Assembly: GCF_002105755.1 (NCBI RefSeq)
Contig: NZ_CP020821.1
Coordinates: forward strand, 2,356,001 to 2,420,000
Reading direction: 5' to 3'
From: Mycobacterium colombiense CECT 3035
GTDB taxonomy: Bacteria > Actinomycetota > Actinomycetes > Mycobacteriales > Mycobacteriaceae
Length of the DNA: 64,000 bases
Positions 18,331 to 26,480 of the stretch are shown here, piece by piece; positions within the stretch are counted from its first letter, which is position 1, and every line of letters starts with the position of its first letter. A model generated the notes under the pieces. It had not been told where the DNA came from. It ran no database searches and saw only the letters and a list, made by a program, of their open reading frames with translations. A program made the position numbers and the translations under genes.

Positions 18331-19361
18331 ACGCCACACATACCGCCACGCCCGACGGCCTCGATCTGCAGGCGCTGGAAGGATTCTTCGCCGAGCACGT
18401 GCCCGGCTTCTCCGGCACTCTGTCTGCCGAGCTCATCCAGGGCGGCCGGTCGAATCTCACGTACCGGCTCTCCGACGGGCACTCGACTTGGGTTCTGCGC
18501 CGTCCCCCGCTGGGCGGACTCGCTCCCTCCGCGCACGATATGCAGCGCGAGTACCGGGTGGTTGCCACCCTTTCGGGCACCGATATCCCCGTAGCTCGTG
18601 CCGTGGCCCTGGCCGACGCCGGCGTCCTCGGCGTTCCGTTCACGGTGGTGGAGTATGTCGGCGGCCGCGTCATCCGAACCCTCGAGGATCTCCATGCCCT
18701 CCCACACGCCGAGATCACGCGTTGTGCCAGCGGACTGATCGATGTCCTCGTCCGGCTGCACGCCGTCGACCCGGCCGAGGTCGGCCTGGCCGGCTTCGGG
18801 CGGGCCGAGGGGTATCTGCAACGGCAAGTGGCACGCTGGCATGACCAGTGGCAGCGAGTGCGGACACGGAAACTCAGCGATATTGATCGACTACACGAGC
18901 GACTTGTCGCGGCCTGCCCCGCCGAAGCGGGGGCGTCGATCGTGCACGGCGACTTCCGGATCGACAATGCGATCTTCGACCGCGACGACGTGGGCCGGGT
19001 CCTGGCGCTGGTCGACTGGGAAATGGCCACTCTGGGTGACCCGCTGGCCGATTTGGGTTTGCACCTGGTTTACTCCGACCCGGCGTTCGCCCCGGTGCTC
19101 GGCGGATCGGCCGCTTCGACCAGCCCCCGGCTCCCGTGCATCTCCGAGCTAGCGGAACACTATGCTCAATCCAGCGGACGCGACCTGGGTGACCTGCACT
19201 TCTACCTCGCACTCGGCTACTTCAAGATCGCCGTGATCGCCGAGGGCATCCACGCCCGCTTCCAACGGGGCATGACTCGTGGCGATGGCTTCGACACGGT
19301 CGGTGATGCAGTCGCGCCGCTCGCGGCGGCCGGGCTGACCCAACTGGGGGCCCGATCATGA
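18327..19361 (+). CDS. APH-like acyl-CoA hydroxyl kinase, partner of the acyl-CoA dehydrogenase
   Basis: A 344-residue phosphotransferase with intact motifs: GGRSNLTYRL (nucleotide loop), WVLRRPPLGGLAPSAHDMQREYRV (read in two parts; Lys-equivalent and helix C), catalytic IVHGDFRIDNAIFD and metal-binding LVDWEMATLGDPLADLGLHL. This is the class found as the N-terminal half of ACAD10/11 and as LvaA in levulinate catabolism, which phosphorylate the 4-hydroxyl of hydroxyacyl-CoA. ATGA overlaps at both ends couple it to the dehydrogenase before and the SDR after. Confidence 0.92.
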   Translation: MNATHTATPDGLDLQALEGFFAEHVPGFSGTLSAELIQGGRSNLTYRLSDGHSTWVLRRPPLGGLAPSAHDMQREYRVVATLSGTDIPVARAVALADAGVLGVPFTVVEYVGGRVIRTLEDLHALPHAEITRCASGLIDVLVRLHAVDPAEVGLAGFGRAEGYLQRQVARWHDQWQRVRTRKLSDIDRLHERLVAACPAEAGASIVHGDFRIDNAIFDRDDVGRVLALVDWEMATLGDPLADLGLHLVYSDPAFAPVLGGSAASTSPRLPCISELAEHYAQSSGRDLGDLHFYLALGYFKIAVIAEGIHARFQRGMTRGDGFDTVGDAVAPLAAAGLTQLGARS

Positions 19362-20140
19362 CGCAGGCTGATGCACGGTCGGTGCTCGAACTGTTCCGGC
19401 TGGACGGAAAAGCGGCAGTGGTGACCGGAGCTAGTTCGGGCCTGGGAGCGGGATTTGCGCGTGCCCTCGCGCAGGCCGGGGCCGACGTGGTTCTCGCCGC
19501 ACGCCGCGCCGACCGGTTGTCGGAGATCGCCTCCGTTGTGCAGCAGCAGGGACGCCGCGTCCTGATCTGTCCCACCGACGTCGCAGATCCCGAACAATGC
19601 GAGGCGCTGGCAGCGCGTGCGGTTGCGGAGTTCGGCCGGATCGATGTGCTGATCAACAACGCCGGCGTCGGCACCGCGGTGCCGGCCGTCAAAGAGCACC
19701 CCAACGAATTCCGCCGAGTAATCGACATCAACCTCAACGGGTGCTACTGGGCGGCGCAGTCTTGCGCTCGCCGGATGGAACCCGGTTCGAGCATCGTGAA
19801 CATCTCGAGCGTGCTCGGCTTGATCAAATCCTATGCACCGCAAGCGGCTTACGCGGCGAGCAAGGCCGGATTGATCGGTCTGACGCGCGATCTGGCCCAG
19901 CAGTGGTCCGGGCGGCGAGGAATCCGGGTCAATGCGATCGCTCCCGGATACTTCGTCAGCGAAATGACCGCCGAGATTCCCGAGGACCAACTTCTGGGCT
20001 TTATCCGCCAGACCAGCCCGCTGGGCCGGTTGGGCATGCAGCACGAACTCGATGCCGCGGTCGTTTTCCTGGCCAGTGATGCCTCGTCCTACATCACTGG
20101 CTCGACCCTGGCGGTCGATGGAGGAATGTCGGGCCACTGA
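19358..20140 (+). CDS. short-chain dehydrogenase/reductase
   Basis: A complete 260-residue classical SDR: cofactor loop TGASSGLGAGFA, acidic/basic ARRADR after the second strand, NNAG, ISSVLG with catalytic Ser, YAASKAG with Tyr and Lys, and the C-terminal GSTLAVDGGMSGH. Last gene of the operon, overlapping the kinase by four bases. In context it would oxidise a hydroxyacyl intermediate, for example the 3-hydroxy acid formed after the phosphorylation-elimination steps, or reduce a 4-keto acid. NAD versus NADP preference leans to NADP because Arg residues follow strand 2. Confidence 0.93.
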   Translation: MTQADARSVLELFRLDGKAAVVTGASSGLGAGFARALAQAGADVVLAARRADRLSEIASVVQQQGRRVLICPTDVADPEQCEALAARAVAEFGRIDVLINNAGVGTAVPAVKEHPNEFRRVIDINLNGCYWAAQSCARRMEPGSSIVNISSVLGLIKSYAPQAAYAASKAGLIGLTRDLAQQWSGRRGIRVNAIAPGYFVSEMTAEIPEDQLLGFIRQTSPLGRLGMQHELDAAVVFLASDASSYITGSTLAVDGGMSGH

Positions 20141-20956
20141 GCCCTTCTTCGCGATCGTGGCGACCTTCGCGTAAAAGACCACCGAGACGATCGAGGATGC
20201 GCACGAGAGAACGTATCGCCAAAATAGCCTCGCTGATCGTTTTGGTATTGGCCTATGGGTTGGATCTATTCCAAAGATCTCGCGTGTCGCATTGAATAAT
20301 CGATCCTGGGCATCCGCCGCCCGTCAAAATCCGACTCAGCTTCCCGAGGCTTGATTGCCCTCCATCGCGGGTGCTCTGTTGCTCCCCAGATCCGCGGCCG
20401 CGCACTGTTTTGCCGCACCACCGGGGCCTGGCGGACGCTCGGCGCCAAAGCCTTGATCGCTGGCTGATCACCGACGGCGTCACGTGAAATCCCCGCGGCC
20501 GCGGCGTCATAGGACCGCTGCTCGGTCACTGCCAGCGTTTCCGCTCTCAACGGCGAAACAGCGGTTCCTCCGCTGGCGGCCGAGGGTTTTGCTTCCTTGA
20601 GTGTCAGCGATGTGTCGTCCACGGTTAGCGTGCCCACGCCTGCTTTGGTGACGAAGCCTCCGGGCCGGAGCGTCGATGTACCGGTTACGGATACATTGCC
20701 AGTCGCTAGCGCGCGGTGGACCCGCTGAACAGAACAGAACTCGAGCCCGCGGCCCAGACTCTGGTTTGCAGGCCAAGTGTTGATGCCATCCGCTCGGCGG
20801 CGACGCTTGTCAGGGCCACCGGGAAGGCGCCATGCACCGTTCCTTGCACGCACAACCATCTTGACCATCAAACTACGAATCCCCCGACGCCCGCAGCGGA
20901 CTTTCTGGCCGGCGCTGCTGTGGTCGGATCCCACGCATGATCTAGGTTTTACAGTT
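20141..20956. other. gene-poor stretch with one doubtful 235-codon minus-strand frame
   Basis: Lower in GC than the flanks. The only long frame (20266-20973, minus) contains NVSVTGTSTLRPGG and VGTLTVDDTSLTLKEAKPS but no family I know. In a 40-codon sample only about 65 percent of third positions were G or C, far below the surrounding genes, and its N-terminal third looks random. Either foreign DNA or non-coding remnant. No transposase or inverted repeats were seen at its ends. Confidence 0.4.
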
Positions 20957-21478
20957 ATGACTTCATATGACACGTTCCATGACGTCGGAGTGCTGATCCT
21001 GCGGCTGGTGTTGGGCGTGACGCTGGCCGCGCACGGCTACAACAAGTTCTTCGGCGGTGGCCGCATCCCGGGCACCGCGCGCTGGTTCGAGAGCATCGGC
21101 ATGAAGCCCGGCAAGTTCCACGCCACCGTGGCCGCGACCACGGAAATGGCCGCCGGTTTGGGCCTGGCCGCCGGCTTCCTGACCCCGATCCCGGCGGCGG
21201 GCTTCGTCTCCCTGATGCTGGTGGCGGCATGGACGGTGCACCGCGCCAACGGCTTCTTCATCGTCAAGGAGGGCTGGGAGTACAACCTGGTGCTCGCGGT
21301 CAGCGCCGTGGGCGTGGCGACGCTGGGGGCGGGCAAGTACAGCCTGGACTACGTGGTGTTCGGGAAGAACTGGTTCGACGGCTGGCAGGGGTTGGTGATC
21401 TCGGCGGGCTTGGGCCTGGCCGGGGCGATCGGCCAGCTGTTAATCTTCTACCGCCCGCCGGTCAAGCAAGCCGGTTAG
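20957..21478 (+). CDS. DoxX-family membrane protein
   Basis: A 173-residue inner-membrane protein with four predicted helices (VGVLILRLVLGVTLAAHGYNKF, AATTEMAAGLGLAAGFL, AGFVSLMLVAAWTVH, GLVISAGLGLAGAIGQLLIF, quoted in part). The first helix plus GYNKFFGGG and the loop before helix two are typical of DoxX/SURF4-type proteins, some of which work with thiosulfate or disulfide partners. The ATG at 20957 is the first before the hydrophobic segment; the frame is open further upstream without coding character. Isolated, so no functional context. Confidence 0.85.
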   Translation: MTSYDTFHDVGVLILRLVLGVTLAAHGYNKFFGGGRIPGTARWFESIGMKPGKFHATVAATTEMAAGLGLAAGFLTPIPAAGFVSLMLVAAWTVHRANGFFIVKEGWEYNLVLAVSAVGVATLGAGKYSLDYVVFGKNWFDGWQGLVISAGLGLAGAIGQLLIFYRPPVKQAG

Positions 21479-21738
21479 TGAAGGCTCGTCGGCTTCGTCG
21501 TTACGATCCGCGCGGAGTTTTTCGGAGTGGACGGTGTTGGTTCGGGGTTCGCCACGAAACCCTCGAATACTCTTCAGACGGGATGAGAGGCGAAAGCCGA
21601 AAGGGCCCTTGGGAAGTCCAGTTAGCACTTCCCGTATGCCACACAGGGAGCCACTGCGAGTCGCGATAACCGGCGAAACATGTTCCCGCGCATCCGCTTC
21701 CAGGGTTGCGCCCCGATGCCGTCGCATGCCTGCGACAC

Positions 21739-22014
21739 TCAATACCGGTAGACCGCTGATATCCATGAATGCGGCTCGATGCGCACTCCCCTTCCGGTGT
21801 TGGCCGACACGCCCAGGGGGTTGATGGATAACTGCTGATATCCATACGCTTTGCCGTCCTGAGATGTGACGCTACCGCCAATCCCATTTTGATGGCACCA
21901 CCAATAGCATTGATGGACAACGCACTTCGCATGCACGCTGGGCGCGACAGAGACCCGAATGGGAAACGTCCAAAGCGAGCTGATGCCTAGGCCCACTAAC
22001 CAGATTCTCACCAT
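21739..22014 (-). CDS. doubtful small secreted Cys/Trp-rich protein
   Basis: A 91-codon frame. The N-terminus MVRIWLVGLGISSLWTF is hydrophobic with a possible signal-peptidase site after SVHA, then a short mature part with CVVHQCYWWCHQNG and a tail rich in Ser, Tyr and Gly. Three cysteines within nine residues would suit a secreted disulfide-bonded protein. There is no clear ribosome site; the ATG is preceded two bases away by the palindrome at 22017-22030. Nothing similar is known to me, and it may be chance. Confidence 0.25.
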   Translation of the reverse strand: MVRIWLVGLGISSLWTFPIRVSVAPSVHAKCVVHQCYWWCHQNGIGGSVTSQDGKAYGYQQLSINPLGVSANTGRGVRIEPHSWISAVYRY

Positions 22015-22016
22015 TG

Positions 22017-22030
22017 TGGCGGATCCGCCA
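22017..22030. repeat. 14-base perfect palindrome
   Basis: TGGCGGATCCGCCA reads the same on both strands. It lies just upstream of the doubtful secreted ORF and about 130 bases before the esterase operon, so it may be an operator. No factor can be assigned. Confidence 0.4.
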
Positions 22031-22157
22031 TTTCGACGTCACAAAGATGAGAATTCCGCCATGTTGGATGAGAACCTACAGCCCGCCGGGGATGCACCGC
22101 GCCCCCACCCCAAAGCTGCCATTGACCAATGTCAACATTTGGTGTTGACTGCGTTGC

Positions 22158-23162
22158 ATGACGGACGGCGTTCCGGCTCGCGGGTCGTTGCGATCCCGCG
22201 GCGCGGCAGCGGTAAGTACGTACACCCTTCGGCCGATCACCAGCGTGATTCCGCCCGAACGGGCCTGGGGGCTGTGGTTATCACGCCAGATCATCGCCAG
22301 GATCATGGGGACCTTCGGTCCCTCGCTCGCGGGTACTCGCGTCGAATCGGTCGACGTCCGACTGCCCGACGGCCGCCGCGTCAAGGGTGAATGGGTCTAT
22401 GGACCGCGAACACCCACCAGCGACACCGAACGGTCCTCGGTCAGCGAGGGCGCGATCTACTACGTGCACGGCAGCGGGTACGCCGTGTGCTCACCAAAGA
22501 CCCACCGCCGCTTGACATCTTGGCTCTCAGCCCTCACCGGCCTGCCGGTGTTCTGCATCGACTATCGCCTGGCCCCGAAGCATCGCTTCCCCACCGCGGC
22601 CGACGACGTCCGCGCGGGCTGGGACTGGTTGGTGAACACCCGCGGGGTGCCGCCGAAACAGATTGTGATCGCCGGTGATTCGGCGGGCGGTCATCTGTCC
22701 GTGGACTTGCTGCTGCAGCCAGAGGTCGAGCACCCCGCCGCCATGGTGCTGTTCTCTCCGCTGTACGACCTCACGTTCGAACTGGCGCTCGCCCGTGAGC
22801 GAATACGCCCCGACCCCGCCACCCGAGCGGCGAACGCGGTCCGCCTGGTCGGCCTCTATCACAGCGGCATCGAACTGACCCATCAACGGCTGACGCTCGA
22901 CGTCGCCGGCCGCCCCGCGCTGCCCCCCACGCTGATCCAGGCCGGTGGGGCCGAGATGCTGCAGGAGGACGCGCGCCAACTTGCCGCTGACATCCGAACC
23001 GCCGGTGGCAGATGCGAACTGCAGGTCTGGCCGCACCAGGTGCACGTCTTTCAGGCGCTGCCACGCATGACACCGGAGGCCGCCAAGGCGATGGCCTATG
23101 TCGCGCGGTTCATCGCGCACGCCCTGCAGGATGCGCGCGTCGCCACCGAGGAGGTCCGCTGA
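22158..23162 (+). CDS. HSL-family esterase/acetyl hydrolase (LipR/LipK-like)
   Basis: A 334-residue hormone-sensitive-lipase-type esterase. Seen: RPITSVIPPERAWG near the N-terminus, oxyanion YVHGSGYAVCSP (HGGG replaced by HGSG), YRLAPKHRFPTAADD, nucleophile elbow GDSAGGHLS, Glu or Asp region QAGGAEMLQEDA where the acid reads Glu, and histidine in HQVHVFQAL. These mycobacterial esterases remove acetyl or short acyl groups from polyketide, glycan or steroid substrates. The SDR starts two bases after its stop. With the downstream genes it resembles the mymA (Rv3083-Rv3089) locus, where lipR has this place; a resemblance to Rv2385 is also possible. Confidence 0.9.
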   Translation: MTDGVPARGSLRSRGAAAVSTYTLRPITSVIPPERAWGLWLSRQIIARIMGTFGPSLAGTRVESVDVRLPDGRRVKGEWVYGPRTPTSDTERSSVSEGAIYYVHGSGYAVCSPKTHRRLTSWLSALTGLPVFCIDYRLAPKHRFPTAADDVRAGWDWLVNTRGVPPKQIVIAGDSAGGHLSVDLLLQPEVEHPAAMVLFSPLYDLTFELALARERIRPDPATRAANAVRLVGLYHSGIELTHQRLTLDVAGRPALPPTLIQAGGAEMLQEDARQLAADIRTAGGRCELQVWPHQVHVFQALPRMTPEAAKAMAYVARFIAHALQDARVATEEVR

Positions 23163-23164
23163 CC

Positions 23165-24022
23165 ATGTTCGGTCCCGTAGACAGACTGCTCAACCGGTCG
23201 AAAACCAGCCGGGGCGCCTTGGCGGTGGTGACCGGCGCCGGAAGCGGCATCGGCGCCGCGTTCGCCGTCGAACTGGGCAAGCGCGGCGGCGCCGTCGTGT
23301 GCAGCGACATCGACGAAGCCGCCGCGCAGCGGACGGCCGACGCGATCACCGAACACGGCGCCAAGGCGGTCGCAATCCGTTGCGACGTGTCGCGATTCGA
23401 AGACGTACAGGCGCTGGCCGAGCAGTCGCAGTCCTGGTTCGCTGCACCACCCACGCTGGTGATCAACAACGCCGGCGTCGGCGCGGGCGGTGCTGCCATC
23501 GGTGATGCGCCGCTGGACGACTGGTTGTGGACCCTGGGCGTGAACCTGTGGGGGCCCATCCACGGCTGCCACGTGTTCACCCCGATCCTGCGCGAGGCGG
23601 GGCCGTCGCATGCGCCGCGGGGCATCATCAACGTGGCATCGGCGGCGGCGTTCGGTGCGGCGCCCGGCATGGCCGCCTACAACGTCAGCAAGGCCGGCGT
23701 GCTCTCACTCTCGGAGACGCTCGCCGCCGAACTTGCCGGCACGGGGGTGCGAGTCACCGTGCTGTGTCCGACCTTCGTCAAGACCAACATCCTCGAAACC
23801 GGCCGCATCAGCGAACAATCCAGCGAACTCGCCGCAAAATTGATGCGCTGGACCGGGTTATCGGCGGAGAAAGTCGCGCGCACCTGCTTGGACACCCACG
23901 ACCGCGGCGAGCTCTACTGCATGCCGCAGTTCGATGCCAAGATCGGCTGGAACATCAAACGGCTTGCCCCGCAAACCTATACGCGTGCCGCCGGTCTGGT
24001 GTCCCGCATCAACCTACCCTGA
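23165..24022 (+). CDS. short-chain dehydrogenase (mymA-operon SadH-like)
   Basis: A 285-residue SDR beginning MFGPVDRLLNRSK, with ATG two bases after the esterase stop. Cofactor loop TGAGSGIGAAFA, CSDIDE (Asp after strand two favours NAD), NNAG, NVASAAAFG with Ser, YNVSKAG with Tyr/Lys, then a long tail LAPQTYTRAAGLVSR. The basic C-terminus is common in actinobacterial SDRs that act on membrane-associated lipids. Tightly linked to the esterase and the ferritin-like gene, it would oxidise an alcohol or reduce a ketone in the same lipid. Confidence 0.92.
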   Translation: MFGPVDRLLNRSKTSRGALAVVTGAGSGIGAAFAVELGKRGGAVVCSDIDEAAAQRTADAITEHGAKAVAIRCDVSRFEDVQALAEQSQSWFAAPPTLVINNAGVGAGGAAIGDAPLDDWLWTLGVNLWGPIHGCHVFTPILREAGPSHAPRGIINVASAAAFGAAPGMAAYNVSKAGVLSLSETLAAELAGTGVRVTVLCPTFVKTNILETGRISEQSSELAAKLMRWTGLSAEKVARTCLDTHDRGELYCMPQFDAKIGWNIKRLAPQTYTRAAGLVSRINLP

Positions 24023-24046
24023 TCACCCGACGCAAAGGAGCGCTTG

Positions 24047-24967
24047 ATGGCCATCGACATGGAAGCCATGCTCGCCAAGATCAAGGATCGGCAGTGGGCC
24101 CTCGCCGACATCGATTGGGACGCACCCGGCGGCGAAATGATCACTGATGAACAGCGGCCACAGCTCAAGGCATTCATGGCCGACCTGTGCTGGATCGAGA
24201 ACATCGGCGCCAGGGGCTTCGCGGCCTTGGCGAAGAAGGCACCCACCCCGACCATCGCCGAGATCTACCGCTACTTCCACGCCGAGGAGCAGCGCCACGC
24301 CAACGCCGAACTGGCGCTGATGAAGCGCTGGGGCATGCTCGAGGACGGCGAGATTCCCGAGCCGAACGTCAACATCCGCCTGGCGATCGACTGGCTGGAC
24401 CGCTGGGCCGACGACATGCCGCTGTCTCTGCTCGGCACCGTCATCCCGATGCTCGAAGTCGCGCTGGACGGCGCCCTGTTGAAATTCCTCCTCGACGAGG
24501 TGCACGACCCCCTGTGCCACCAGGTTTTCGAGAAGATCAACAATGACGAATCACGCCACCTGGTAGTCGATTTCGAAGTTCTCGACATGATCGGGCACGC
24601 GAAGATCCGGCGGTTGCTGATCGACTTCGTCGGCCACAACGCCACCCCGGGTCTCATCATCGGCGCGATCACGGGCGCACCGCTGATCAACAGGATCCGC
24701 AACGAGATCACGGCCATGGGCATGGAGCCCGAGCGCCTTTACCGCGCCGTGAAACGATTCAAAGAGCTCGGGGATCGCGGCGAACGTACCAGGCGGGTAC
24801 CGACTTATCGTTTCCTGAGGCGTTACGCCGGAGTGGTCACGAGTCCACGCCACCCGTACCACCTGCTGGCGAATTCGATGGTGTGGCTTTCCGACCGATA
24901 TCCGCGGCCCCTGCTTCCGCCGGTGCCGACTTGGGTCAAAGAACTCACCCACGAGCCGGCGGCGTGA
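24047..24967 (+). CDS. ferritin-like, putative di-metal protein (PF10118-type)
   Basis: A 306-residue helical protein. Two ExxH-type pairs are visible, HAEEQRHANAEL (about residue 85) and NNDESRHLVVDFEV (about residue 165), as expected for a di-iron or di-metal four-helix centre. I believe it belongs to the family labelled predicted metal-dependent hydrolase, though ferritin-like oxygenases share the same spacing. AAAGGAG six bases before the ATG at 24047 decides the start over the TTG at 24044. Placed between SDR and flavin monooxygenase genes, an oxidative role on a lipid is plausible. The exact reaction is unknown. Confidence 0.82.
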   Translation: MAIDMEAMLAKIKDRQWALADIDWDAPGGEMITDEQRPQLKAFMADLCWIENIGARGFAALAKKAPTPTIAEIYRYFHAEEQRHANAELALMKRWGMLEDGEIPEPNVNIRLAIDWLDRWADDMPLSLLGTVIPMLEVALDGALLKFLLDEVHDPLCHQVFEKINNDESRHLVVDFEVLDMIGHAKIRRLLIDFVGHNATPGLIIGAITGAPLINRIRNEITAMGMEPERLYRAVKRFKELGDRGERTRRVPTYRFLRRYAGVVTSPRHPYHLLANSMVWLSDRYPRPLLPPVPTWVKELTHEPAA

Positions 24968-24969
24968 CC

Positions 24970-26466
24970 ATGGCGAACAACCGCGCCCATGCGGCGCTCA
25001 TCATCGGAGCCGGCTTCACCGGACTGGGGGCGGCGATCCGGCTGGCCGAAGCCGGAGTCGACGACATCGTGATGCTGGAGCGTGCCGACCGCGTCGGCGG
25101 AACCTGGCGCGACACAACGTATCCGGGCGCCAGCTGCGATGTCCCGTCACTGCTGTACTCGTACTCCTTCGTCAAGAACCCGACATGGTCACGCACCTAC
25201 TCCCCCGCGCCTGAGATCTACCGGCACCTCGAGGACATGGCGGACAGGTTCGACATCCGCAGCCGCATCAAGTTCGGCCACGAGGTCAAGGACCTGGCCT
25301 TCGACGAGGAAGCCGGAGTCTGGACCGCGACGACGAGGAACCGCAAGAAGTTTCGCGCCCGCACCGTCGTGCTGGCGTCCGGTCCGCTGTCCGACGTCAG
25401 CTTCCCCGACATCCGCGGCCTGGACAGCTACCGCGGACACAAGATCCACAGCGCACGCTGGGATCACGACTACGACTTCACCGGCAAGCGCGTCGCGGTC
25501 ATCGGTACCGGTGCCAGCGCCATCCAGATCATCCCCGAGCTGGTCAAACAGGCCGGGTTCGTCAAGGTGTTCCAGCGCACCCCGTGCTGGGTGCTGCCAC
25601 GCTTGGACGTCGCCACCCCACCGGCGGTGCAGTCGTTGTTCGCCAAAGTTCCTGCGACCCAACAGCTTGCGCGCCAGGCGCTGTACTGGGGCCACGAAGC
25701 CAGCGCCACGGCGCTGGTGTGGGACACCCCCTTGACGTCGCTGGTCGCCCGCCTCGGCCGCGCCCACCTGCGCGCCCAGGTGAAAGACCCCTGGTTGCGA
25801 CGGCAGCTGACGCCGGACTTCCGGCCCGGGTGCAAACGCATGCTGGTTTCCAGCGAGTACTACCCCGCGCTGCAGCGCGACAACTGCAAGCTGATCGACT
25901 GGCCGATCGCCACGCTGAGCCCGGCCGGCATTCGCACCAGCGACGGCATCGAGCATCACCTCGATTGCATCGTGTTCGCCACCGGTTACGACGTGCACCT
26001 GACCGGGCCGCCCTTCGGAGTCACCGGGCTGGGCGGCCGGTCGCTGGCGGCCGAATGGGCCGCCGGCGCACAGGCTTACAAGAGCATCAACGTGCACGGC
26101 TATCCGAACCTGTTTGTCATGACCGGCCCCAACTCCGGGCCGGGCCACAACTCGCTACTGGTGTACATCGAGGGCCAGCTGGACTACGCGGTGCGCGGGA
26201 TCACCACCGTGCTCAACGACAACCTGCGTTACCTCGATGTGCGCGCCGAGGTCCAGCGCCGCCACAACGAGGAGCTGCAACGCCGACTCACCAAGACGAC
26301 CTGGATGTCCGGATGCCGCAGTTGGTACCTCACCAAGGACGGATTCAACGGGTCGATGTACCCCGGCTTCGCCACGCAGTATCTTCGCCAGATGAGGGAT
26401 TTCCGGTACGAGGACTACCAGGCGGTGGCGCGACACGCCCCGACGCAGGCCACCGCGTCGGCCTGA
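24970..26466 (+). CDS. flavin-dependent monooxygenase (MymA/Baeyer-Villiger type)
   Basis: A 498-residue class B flavoprotein monooxygenase. First dinucleotide fold GAGFTGLGAAIRL with the FAD site, GGTWRDTTYPGASCDVPSLL (a hallmark of the group), a BVMO-like fingerprint YRGHKIHSARWDHD, second GTGASAIQIIPEL for NADPH, and FATGYD near the end followed by GPNSGPGHNSLL. ATG at 24970 follows the previous stop by two bases. MymA of M. tuberculosis (Rv3083) has this architecture and helps remodel the envelope at low pH. All cofactor motifs are intact. Confidence 0.93.
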   Translation: MANNRAHAALIIGAGFTGLGAAIRLAEAGVDDIVMLERADRVGGTWRDTTYPGASCDVPSLLYSYSFVKNPTWSRTYSPAPEIYRHLEDMADRFDIRSRIKFGHEVKDLAFDEEAGVWTATTRNRKKFRARTVVLASGPLSDVSFPDIRGLDSYRGHKIHSARWDHDYDFTGKRVAVIGTGASAIQIIPELVKQAGFVKVFQRTPCWVLPRLDVATPPAVQSLFAKVPATQQLARQALYWGHEASATALVWDTPLTSLVARLGRAHLRAQVKDPWLRRQLTPDFRPGCKRMLVSSEYYPALQRDNCKLIDWPIATLSPAGIRTSDGIEHHLDCIVFATGYDVHLTGPPFGVTGLGGRSLAAEWAAGAQAYKSINVHGYPNLFVMTGPNSGPGHNSLLVYIEGQLDYAVRGITTVLNDNLRYLDVRAEVQRRHNEELQRRLTKTTWMSGCRSWYLTKDGFNGSMYPGFATQYLRQMRDFRYEDYQAVARHAPTQATASA

Positions 26467-26480
26467 GCTGCCGCACTGAC

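Larger units (their letters stand above)
21479..22157. other. 679-base stretch with small inverted repeats and no clear gene
   Basis: Contains a 10-base palindrome AAGGGCCCTT (21601-21610) followed at once by a hairpin GGGAAGT-N9-ACTTCCC (21611-21633), which could end the DoxX transcript, and a 14-base palindrome at 22017-22030. One doubtful small secreted ORF is listed separately. Composition is less biased than in the flanking genes. Confidence 0.45.

Noticed and set aside
20141-22157. Insertion sequence or prophage scar
   Set aside because: No transposase, integrase, terminal inverted repeats or target duplication could be seen; only short palindromes.
25584-26480. N-terminal extension of the MerR frame through the monooxygenase gene
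   Set aside because: Out-of-frame overlap with the monooxygenase; the ATG at 26481 gives a normal MerR length.
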